Source: Panaeolus papilionaceus (taxonomy: Eukaryota; Basidiomycota; Agaricomycetes; Agaricales). Taken from it: a stretch of DNA of 49,373 nucleotides. Numbering within the stretch: position 1 is the first letter of the stretch; every line of letters begins with the position of its first letter. Location of the stretch: positions 1-49,373 of the forward strand of contig JADNRZ010000059.1 in NCBI GenBank assembly GCA_015501605.1, given 5' to 3'. Made by a program: the position numbers and the translations under genes. Of the stretch, positions 41,286-49,373 are shown in pieces. Below the pieces are notes generated by a model. It worked only from the letters and a program-made list of their open reading frames with translations. It was not told where the DNA came from and did no database searches.

Positions 41286-42886
41286 GGTTTGAAGTTGACG
41301 ACTTGATGGTTGAGAGGATGAACAGCTTATCCTGACGACGTGAGAGCTGTTTCCAAATCTTATCCTGCATCTTACTTGGGTCGAAAAGCTTGTTGGTCAC
41401 GGCATGACGACGGATCGCAATGTCATAAGCCTTCCATAGGACCCAGTCCTCACTGCGGGTATCTTCCTCGAGAATGCGCAGGTAGTGACGGCGCCACATA
41501 AGGTATTCAGGATACTTAAAGTGCTCTTGGATGAGCTGAAGCAGATGGTTCCATGCCTGAAACCATTCATCAAAAGATAATTGCATTTCCCCTTCAGTGG
41601 GTAGAGATTTAGTTACGGAAGTCCAGGCACCATTTTGGAAGAGTAGTAAGCTCTCTGTTGCACCCTCGCCCTCTTCAGCCTCTTTTGCACAGTACTTGTC
41701 AGTGAGCACAGTCAGCGGGACGTGCTCGTTCCACCCGTTCTTGAAGATTCTGCGAACCTTGTTGGGTACTTGGTATGCAGCGCTATCAAGGGTAGCACCA
41801 GGTACACGTGTACCCAGGCGAGAAGAGGTGTTGGTGGCTCCAGGGGAGCCAGGGTCTGGTGAGGGCGATGGGGTGCGAGATCTTTTGGCTTCTGGGAGGA
41901 AGGGGAAATAAATATATGAGTAATAATTCACGAGAAACTAGGGACCGAATTTTCGGAAAGGGAATATAACGGTGCAGTCGTAGTATGCGATAAAGGGAGG
42001 CAAATTGTGTGACGTGTTGAGTCCTGGGGCCAGCATAGAGCAAGAGCCCTGATATAACGGGCACTCAGGCCAGTATAAGGGGGGGGGGGGCGTTACGCCA
42101 ATATAAGGGGGGGGCATTAAGCCAATGTAGGGGGCACTATGGCCGATGTAGGGGGCATTTAAGCCAATGTAGGGGGCGTTACGCCAATATAAGGGGCATT
42201 AAGCCAATGTAGGGGGCATTGTGCGAGGGTGTGAGTTAAGGTTAACCCGTTGACACAAGGGGGGGGCTCATAATTACTGGAGCTCCAGATAACTCTGAAA
42301 GGCAGCAGCGGGAGAGGCAATAAGCAATGTAAGGGAACTCACTTTTTCCTTTCTTGGATTTTTTACACCTCTTGTCCAGGCGACGTGGCGAAATGCTCCT
42401 GCGGCGGCGACTGTTTACTGAGGATTCAGAGGATGATGAATCCGAATCCCAGTCGATGTCCATGGGGTCATGGTCGCTTCCATCTTGGACATCGTCCTCT
42501 GCTTCCTCGTCATCGGAGTTGTCAGCAGGTGCGTGTCCTATTCCGTGGAACTCGGGGTACTGGACGTCGTCTTCGTCGTCTTCTTCTTCATCTTCTTGCT
42601 GCTCTTCCTGCTCCTCCTCCTGTTCGTCCTCCTCTTCCTCTTCCTCCTCTTCCTCTTCCTCGTCGGAATCTTGCAGAGGTTGATTTCTCAAGTGAACGAA
42701 GAGGCCAGCATAAGTGGGATTATTTCGGAGTTCAAGGTGATGTCTCGCATAAGTTCGTAGACGGTCTTTCAGATTTTCGACAGTACCATCCTCCGCTAAG
42801 TTAAGGAGGCGGCACGCTGTAATGAGGTCTGCTTTCCGGAGCGTCGAGATTGCGCCACGTGGAAAATGGTTGCGATAGGGGGGCAT
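40900..42886 (-). CDS. DIRS gag-like protein with SAP domain and Zn knuckles (two exons)
   Basis: Exons 42886-42343 and 41891-40900 join in frame (K|AKRSRTPSP) to 511 aa. The N-terminal SAP-like helix pair is ISTLRKADLITACRLLNL...VENLKDRLRTYARHH, followed by a long Glu/Asp tract and an Arg/Ser segment (RRRRSISPRR). Exon 2 has a helical gag-like domain (FDEWFQAWNHLLQLIQEHF...YLMWRRHYLRIL) and a C-terminus with three cysteine groups (CFVCGSVYH, CANLDNCTKRHAC, CTLCGTEKHNAQC). SAP suggests binding to AT-rich DNA or chromatin. The intron holds the 20-bp tandem array. Confidence 0.8.
42058..42235 (+). repeat. Tandem array of about eight 20-24-bp units in the DIRS gag intron
   Basis: The unit CATTAAGCCAATGTAGGGGG and variants (CGTTACGCCAATATAAGGGG) repeat about eight times, with the G-run varying from 4 to 12. 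The array lies wholly between the splice donor (42342) and acceptor (41892) of the gag gene. Confidence 0.9.
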
Positions 42887-45800
42887 GTTGCGAAGGGAGA
42901 GGAGGGTTGGAGTGAGAGTAGCGTGTTAAGAAAATAAATTGACTATGAGAACCACGGACGCGGAGTTCGCGAGCACCGTGGTTGTACAGGATGAAGTAAG
43001 TAAATAAGGAGGAGTTGTGGGTTGGAGCTGTCAAGTGGTCTCGCACACGTGACCAAGAAGACAGATCTGTGCCCGCACAGATCTTCTCAGTTTGCTGAAA
43101 CTTTTTCCCAGAAACTAACACAAACGGAGTACATTGAGGAATTCGTGTCGTGTGTGGATATAATATTGCCTGCACTGTTATCCAGTGAATATCTCGATTT
43201 CGACCAGAGAGTCTGCGGAGAATGCTCATCACAGGGTATATGGCACTGTTCAACGTGCTTTGACAGTAACATGTACTGTTGGGGGTGTATATGCAAACGA
43301 CATATGGCAAATCCATTGCATCGCATTCAGTGCTGGCTTGGAGATCATTTTCATTCTGCTGTGCTGTGGGAAGTTGGTGTTTACCTTGCCGTTCCACATC
43401 ATTCCAAGTCCCTCAGAGACAATTGCAACAAGAGACAACAGAACATCAACAGAATGGAGCAACAGGAGAAGGAGAAGGATCTGGAGGAAGCTAGTCTTTT
43501 GATGCGAGGGAGGTTCCCAAATGTGCCAATCAAGGAGCCTGACTCACATGAAGACATGATTGTAGAAGACAACAAATCCTCCAATACACTCAGTGATGAA
43601 GATTTTGAAAAGGAGATGGAAACTGCGTATCGTGCATACAAGGATCAGGGACGAACCACGGAGTCGTCCGCCCCCGCGGGAAATGATCTCTTGGAACCTG
43701 ACATTCAGCAACACGAACAGAAACCAGACCTCAAACGAGTTGTACACACCAATGGCATCCATTACCTTCATATCGTATCCTGTGATTGCCAGGGAGAGGC
43801 TGAGCACCTGGCAGACTTGGTTGCATTTTCCATCCTTCCAGCTTCCTTTAAGCAGCCAAAAATGTTTTTCACAACACAAATGCTCGATTACAGTCGCTTG
43901 TGCAATCTCGAACTGAAATGCTTGTATTACCAGTTTCATCAGCTGCTGCGTCGCCTCACCCACCCGCTGGCTCCTGCACTTGTAAAAGTCTTTATCATGA
44001 ATTTCGCCGCATGTGCCACATATGGCAATGGATGAAAAAGCTAAAATGGGCTGGCTTGCGACTGGACCGGAAAGCAGGAAATCCCACTAGTGGCCAGTTT
44101 ATGGTTTTCTGCTTGGCCTGCCCTCAGCCTGGTATCAACATTCCTGAGAACTGGCATGAAGAGCCCGACAATGTCGAATACAAGGGAAAGGATGCACCAC
44201 TCTATGACAGACACGGAATGATGCCCAACACCAAAGAATATCAATCTTATTTGAAGCAGGCAAATCATGCTCCAATGGTGAGTGAAAATAATATTGTTTT
44301 CCACAGGCTAACGCCATCCTGTCATGCAGAGAGTGCCGTGTGATAACAGTTTTCGTGCAATCAACAAAGCCCTCGCAACGCGGAAAGGATGTGATGTTAC
44401 TGGCATTGTTGGTGTAGCTTGTGCACGACATGGTTGCTACTGTCCAAACGCATTAGTCGATTTGCAGAAGGGTGAACAGCAAAAGAATGTTGACTATGCA
44501 TTTGTCAAAGCCCTCCAACATACTCATGTCAATGTCAGGCAGAAGGTGACCATCATATATGACATCGCCTCCAATACTCGATCCACCTCCGTGCACGTAT
44601 TGACAAATTGCTTTCCGGGGAGTTCCGAATCTGCAGGAACTTGTCATCGATCGTGCGATTGGCCTTTTCCATGTGCATGATCATAAGGATGAATGTTTCT
44701 TTCACTTCTCTCCAACATTTATTCCTGGACTTGGCACAGTGGCAGGGGAAATACTTGAATCCCTCTGGGCAGTGCTCAATGAAATTTCCATTGCAGTACG
44801 GACATCAGGACCTGCGTTCCGCATGGAAATGTTGGATGACCACACCAACGACTCCAACCACAAAAAGATTTTGAACATGCCTCTATCTTTGGCTGATAGC
44901 TTTCGTGAGGCTATCAAGAGCATGTCCGAACACAGTGAAATCTTTAACGAAATCAACACTCGCGCGGAAGGTCTAGGATATGCACAGAAATGGCTCCAGG
45001 ATATTGAGCATGCAGAAGCGACTCGACATGAAAATCCTAAGGTCATGGACATTTACGGCGCGGACCCAGCAATCGTGAACTCTAATCCAGTCCCGCGGGA
45101 ACCACCTTCATCGCCGAATAGCCCCATACACCTCTATCTGGATTTGGCATTGCGCATTGAAGAGAGACAGTGAGTTGAAGATATATTTATCTGTTCATTT
45201 TGATTCATAGGTTTCATTGTAGAATGGAACTCCACCTCTGTGTTAAGCACGCTGGGAAATCCGCTTCGGAAGAGGATATGAATATCATAGAATCAGGCCG
45301 TCAAGCAGTGCTGGAATCGATTTTGGCACTTAAACCTTTGGAGGTGGCGGCTGGTATACAACCATTACGAGTTGATATTGTGCCCAATGAGGGCTGCAAG
45401 ATATAACTCTACCAGAAAATCACATTCTACTGCTACCATCCAAGGGCAACGTACAACCCGGCTACGCGGCGGACGAAGCCCAATTACGAGAGGATCAAGC
45501 AAACCGACATCTCGAGCAAATCTGCGAGCTCATTGTGGAAAAGTCCCTTCACTTCACAAATTTCCTACAGAATGCAAACAAGCGTGCAATACAAACAAGG
45601 TCACGCCGCAGAGTCAATGACGTTGCACACCTTCTGGACTACCATTGCAAGGTCTACAATCACTCCCGCAAAGTCATAGAGGACCTCAACCCACAATCTT
45701 CTGTACTGAAGGCTCTAAGACCCCTTCAACGCAGTGATCTCAATTCAAGTTCAGCATTGCTTCTTCCCAATGAAAGGGGTTCGACTAAAATTGTGCTTTC

Positions 45801-46292
45801 TCTGTCCTGGATTTGGCGTTCAAGGGTGATTCAGCGGACCGGAATGGCGCCACCTACTGGTGACACCTCCGACGACCCTGAAGCAGTGAAAGAATGTAAG
45901 TGTTTATAATCCGCCGCCGCGGCCAGTTTATTAATTTTTCAAAGTTTTACGTGTTCATTGGCTTCGAGCGAGGGCCTTATCGCAACGGTGGGCAGAAGAA
46001 GTCAAGCTACTCTACCATGAAATGGAATGGACAGTCAGATATTTTTTATATCACATGAGAATATGGAGGGATTTCGCAACAGCACATGAAGGTGTTCATT
46101 CCGCCGCGGCGTACGCACGCCGGAAACGTGATTCTTATTTGCGCCTTGCTGTTGAAGCGGACATCTTATTTACAGAATCAAGTATGCAGTATCGATCACC
46201 ATTCTTTAAGAGAACAAAATAACAAATTTATTCACATTTATAAAAAGCATTGCATATTTCGACAGATACATAGATATATACGACTGGATTGG

Positions 46293-48194
46293 CTAGTTAG
46301 AGGAGATGTAGAGCTGATCATCAGACCCATACTGTGTGCCTCCCACGGAGGAAGAACTCCCCCTCCTCAATAACCCACTTACTACCTCTTCCTCATCGTC
46401 GTCCTCGTCCTCATCCTCGTTATCCTCATCTTCCTCGTTATCGTCCTCCGATTCTTCATCGTCTTCGTCTGCTTCATCCGATGTCGCTGCATCCGAGTCC
46501 GCGGGATCGGAATCATCATTAACATCATTCTCCGAATCGTCGCTTGAAGCCCTATCGCTGACATATCCAGAGGAGCCCCCATTGCTGTGCATTACATCTC
46601 CACCGCGCATGGTCCACAAGCCGTTATCAATACTGCTGGGTTGATCGACTAAAATGAACTAATTAGGACCCAAATCCCTGTTTGAAGAACAGGATGTTCT
46701 TACCTGACAATGGCTCGGGGCTCAATGGGATTTGAGCTGGTGCGTTGCGGAGCACGGAAAAAATATCAATATCGCCGGAATCAGTTCCACCTAGTGGGGA
46801 AAGACCTGCATCGCGGGGTGGCTCTGACAGCTGACTTGGCGTGGTAGCCAATAGATGCAACAAATCCTGTTCTGCAGTAAGCCCGACATTGAGGTCGGGA
46901 GACTGATCCTCACTGGCAGGTAAGACGTCCCGCGGAGCCGTACCCAAGAGATCCATGAGGTCTTGAAATTCCGCCGTAGCGGGGAGGTCGTCGGCGGCGT
47001 CTTCAACGACAATCTCCATGGGGGCGTTCTGGAGCACATACATGATATCGTCGAGCTCCGCTGGAGGTAACTCAGGCGGTGCTGTTTTCAGCAATTCGAG
47101 AAGGTCTTCATCATCTTGAGTTGGTGGCAAGTATGCAGGGGCTGTGTTGAGGACCTGCAGAAGTACATCTTCATCGTTGGGGGATGGTAATGTCCGTGGT
47201 GCATCGTTGAGTAAAGCCAAAAGCTCGTTATGTTCCACGTCAACGTCCGGCGCGGACTCAGATTCCATCATGGCTGTCATTTCGTTAATTTGCGTCCCGC
47301 GCTGTAATCAAATTGGAGCTATCGTACCTTCCGCCGCGGCGTGGAACATTCGTTTCGTTCGTAGTTTCCAATGAACCGTGTAGTACTCAATGTCTTTGTT
47401 CGTCCCAGATCCCCTCGGAATCCCAACATCATCTTCCCAATAGAGTGCGAGAATCTCGTACAGAAAGAGGGGATACTTCTCCATTTCCAACGGTTCTTGC
47501 TGACACTTCGGGATGACCGGTTGCGGCATCTCACGCCACACCTTGTCATAGAAACGCGCATGTGCATACGCCGCGGGAATACACTCTCGGAATGCCTGCA
47601 CACATTCACTCACATTGGTCAAGTCGAGAATGCCGGTTGGAGGCATACTACCATCCAAATTATTCCACCAGTCATTTCGAAAACGAATGTCCGCGGGCAA
47701 CCAGGGCGCGAGATTCTCCAACATGTTTGTCCAATGTTGTGCGTCTTCCTGGAGGTTATGAGTTACCCATTTGTCTGGTGAGAAATATTCAAGCACGAGG
47801 ATCTTCAGTGGACTGCACATGATGGGTGTGTGACCATTGCAAAAAGCAGCTCCAATCATGGTTAACAAGAACTCCTGCACCAGACCGATTAATGTTCATT
47901 GGAGGGCAATACCATCGGTAACTTGAAACCACATACCACTTCCATCTTCATGCCTGTTTCCAGCAACCTGAGATCTGCCTTGTCAAATCCAGTAAGTGGG
48001 AGGCATGTGGCCAAGTTGATGACAGTCTTGATCTGTGCGGCCAGTTGATAGGAGCCGTATATCAAAACATCCTCTTCCCAATAGGTCCGGTGGGGCGGAG
48101 GCTTGTCATGATAACGATGCATTCCTTGAAAGAAACGGAATGGCTTCTGAGCGAGAAACAGGCTGTCGTCAACGGATTCTACAGATTCTGACAT
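46293..48194 (-). CDS. Element B gene 4: protein with seven LLxLLxxAP repeats (four exons)
   Basis: Exons 48194-47937, 47874-47328, 47273-46704 and 46648-46293 join in frame to 576 aa. The first 270 residues form a compact, probably globular part (HRYHDKPPPHRTYWEEDVLIYG, GFDKADLRLLE, GAAFCNGHTPIM, SPDKWVTHNLQEDAQ, EKYPLFLYEILALYWEDD). From about 275 to 445 the unit DLLELLKTAPPELPP is repeated about seven times with 24-30-residue spacing, each followed by acidic residues. The tail is an Asp/Glu/Ser run (DSDPADSDAATSDEADE) ending in SDDQLYISSN. I do not recognise the globular part. The repeats look like short helices that could dock partners or self-associate. The gene lies next to the right TIR of B, tail to tail with the KDZ gene. 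Confidence 0.75.
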
Positions 48195-48289
48195 GATGGT
48201 AGATGTAAAACCAGTATCTGATTGAAAGATGGAGACCTATATGATAAGGTCACCTGATTACTGCCAAACGCGGAATCGATATTGCGGTC

Positions 48290-48708
48290 GGAATTGATCC
48301 GTTGCGCGGCGGATAATTGTTTATATGTCTGTGGAGAGTGACACTGTCCGCGGAATATCGCATCATATTTCAAGATGTACCGCGGCCGCAGCATCGGCTA
48401 GGCACATGGTGTAGTTGAATACCGTCCAGCGCCGCGGGCCATTCTTACTTTCATTGATTACATTTTCTTCCGGAGCGATTCCGCGGAACCAGTGTAATGG
48501 TTATCCATTGTTTAATAAGTCCCGCGGACGAGGTTTCCCTTGCGTCGCAAACAAACTATCCCACCGCGGAAACACGTCGCAGGGTGACAACATTTTTCAA
48601 GATGAGCACCGCCGCGGAAACGGCTGAGCACAATTTTTCAGTTCACTAATATCCACCGCTGCGGTGTATTGTGATTTTTCATTTTCTTGTGCATCTTCTC
48701 CGCGCGGA
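48290..48708 (-). repeat. Element B, right inverted repeat
   Basis: It pairs with 31283-31740. In matching positions this copy mostly keeps CpG (CCGCGG, CCGCCGCGG) while the left copy shows TpG or CpA. It ends in the 12-bp palindrome CTCCGCGCGGAG. Confidence 0.75.
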
Positions 48709-49373
48709 GTTCATTTGTTTTAAACACCCGTGTTCTACCCTATCCCGCGGCATTCGATACCCGACAGGTCTAAATCCACCGACGCGGAAACGCTGACGCA
48801 TTACTTCTCCGCCGCGGACACATCGTCCTAGCTTCTATCGTTTTCTTAATATTCTCCGCCGCGGCGCAATGATCACCCGCCCAACCCTCCCTGTCTTGTT
48901 GACTGCATGGTATTACTCATTTTCCACCTCACAAACTGTTTATTAACCATTGTTTGTTCTTGCTCTAAATCTAAATTTTCCGCGGATCTTGCAGAACGAC
49001 CTGTCCACACACCTACACCCACCTATTTCACCTCCTCCCCCTCCAGCGCTTCACTTCCAATCACCTCGCAAAAATTAAATTTTCCCCCTTTGTCTTCCGC
49101 CGCGTCCAATCCATACCCTCCCGCTCCCCTCCCCCTCTAATCTAATCCGCCACCCCCCCCTCCTCCGCGTCCAACCATCCATCTACCAGCTATACATACT
49201 CACACTTGACCTATGTTTCCGCTGCGGCCAATTCACTCACCCTCCATTTCCGCTCACCCCAACCTGATTCCCCACCTACCCCCATCCTCCCTCACCTACC
49301 TCTCCACTGTGCTCCATCCACCATTCACCCACCCACCCTCCCCTCCCCCGTGCCCCATCCGCTATCTCACTAC
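48709..49373. other. Right flank, pyrimidine-rich, no gene seen
   Basis: The stretch is rich in C and T (CCTCCTCCCCCTCC, CCACCCCCCCCTCC) and still holds CCGCGG words. It may be a further part of B, a promoter region of a following gene, or part of another element. Nothing coding can be supported before the window ends. Confidence 0.5.

Larger units (their letters stand above)
37690..43020 (-). mobile_element. DIRS-type tyrosine-recombinase retrotransposon inserted in the KDZ gene of B
   Basis: Gag, RT/RNase H and tyrosine recombinase lie in order on the minus strand. Ends carry inverted similarity (AACCACGGCTCGCC at about 37824 and its inverse around 42980), as expected for DIRS split/inverted repeats. 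DIRS elements have no integrase, give no target duplication and insert through the recombinase. The coding parts are open, so it looks young. Exact borders cannot be set without another copy. Confidence 0.85.
37046..46219 (+). pseudogene. KDZ transposase of element B, broken by a DIRS element and frameshifts
   Basis: Exon 1 (37046-37621) is a basic N-terminus ending TTNQ at a GTATGT donor. The next block starts at about 43058 with HRSSQFAETF, after about 5.4 kb of DIRS sequence. The CxC2 cluster is CGECSSQGIWHC, CFDSNMYCWGC and NPLHRIQCW. Frame is lost at about 43980 (ALVK to SLYHEF), in YDIA/QYSIHL near 44570 and again near 44625. Between PDNVE and YKGKDAPLYD (about 44175) the block with the first catalytic Asp (DGNF) is missing. 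The Glu segment VAGEILESLW and NDSNHKKI near 44750-44870 are still readable, as is the C-terminal LSWIWR. The end is at about 46219 after RVHWLRARALSQRW. Not functional. Confidence 0.85.
31283..48708. mobile_element. Element B: second giant KDZ transposon, decayed
   Basis: Inverted ends pair 31283-31740 with 48290-48708, clearly but with many CpG-type differences. For example GAGAAGATGCACAAGAAAATG at the left end is mirrored at the right. The tips are near-palindromes (CCACACCGTGTGG left, CTCCGCGCGGAG right). It contains a broken KDZ transposase (37046-46219), three other genes and a DIRS insertion. No target duplication is seen. The CCGCGG words continue past 48708, so the right border may lie further out. 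Confidence 0.75.
45905..49225. repeat. Dense cluster of CCGCGG / CCGCCGCGG words at the right end of B
   Basis: I count at least 18 exact CCGCGG, many inside (T/A)CCGCCGCGG, between 45911 and 48985, plus CCGCTGCGG and CCGCGCGG variants up to 49218. They fall in introns, coding and flanking parts alike. A palindromic CpG-rich word so repeated near an element end could be a transposase or methylation target. Confidence 0.75.

Noticed and set aside
42354..42804. Ser- and Pro-rich frames on the plus strand
   Set aside because: They are the antisense of the Glu/Asp tract of the DIRS gag exon.
1..49373. tRNA, rRNA or telomeric repeats
   Set aside because: I saw no convincing cloverleaf with a GTTCRA arm, no rRNA segments and no TTAGGG runs. 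A tRNA scan could still find a weak one.

Overview
The window looks like a transposon-on-transposon region of an agaricomycete (Basidiomycota) genome. The grounds are two KDZ transposase genes with CxC2-type cysteine clusters, a third transposase of the CxC5/CxC6 type, a TET/JBP dioxygenase of the kind carried by fungal KDZ elements, DIRS and Ty3/gypsy retroelements, and genes with many 50-70 bp GT-AG introns. I see no ordinary housekeeping gene.

The layout is a set of nested insertions. (1) A Ty3/gypsy element on the minus strand enters at about 31.2 kb (putative LTR 30272-31190), has the first half of gag at 29432-30230, the second half plus protease at 6963-8815 and reverse transcriptase at 5644-6924, and leaves the window at its left edge (1-32). 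(2) Its gag is split by giant element A (8816-29431, 20.6 kb) with near-identical 0.64-kb terminal inverted repeats (TIRs). (3) Its RT is split by element D (about 33-5643), a fold-back element with 1.7-kb arms. (4) Element E (4514-5493) sits in the right arm of D with a perfect 9-bp target-site duplication (TSD). (5) Element C (17809-24261), with a perfect 8-bp TSD, sits inside A. (6) Giant element B (about 31283-48708) lies next to the gypsy LTR, and a DIRS-type tyrosine-recombinase retrotransposon (about 37.7-43.0 kb) is inserted in it.

Element A appears alive. It carries an eight-exon KDZ transposase that splices in frame to 1106 aa, and divergent from it a seven-exon TET/JBP dioxygenase that splices in frame to 540 aa with all four core catalytic positions. 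Between them is a 47-nt perfect palindrome. A also carries a small basic-protein gene broken by one TGA, a 340-aa unknown gene and a two-module 731-aa gene. Element C carries a two-exon CxC5/CxC6 transposase (700 aa) and a five-exon acidic/lysine-rich partner gene (703 aa).

Element B is an older relative. Its KDZ gene has a DIRS element after the first exon, several frameshifts and a missing DGNF-type catalytic block. The genes around it (a Zn-cluster coiled-coil gene, a two-domain unknown gene and a gene with seven LLxLLxxAP repeats) are largely open. Its right end is crowded with CCGCGG motifs that are partly decayed to CpG-deamination products in the left end.

All splice models were made by eye from GT/AG sites and reading-frame continuity. 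Family assignments come from recognised motifs, not from a search.
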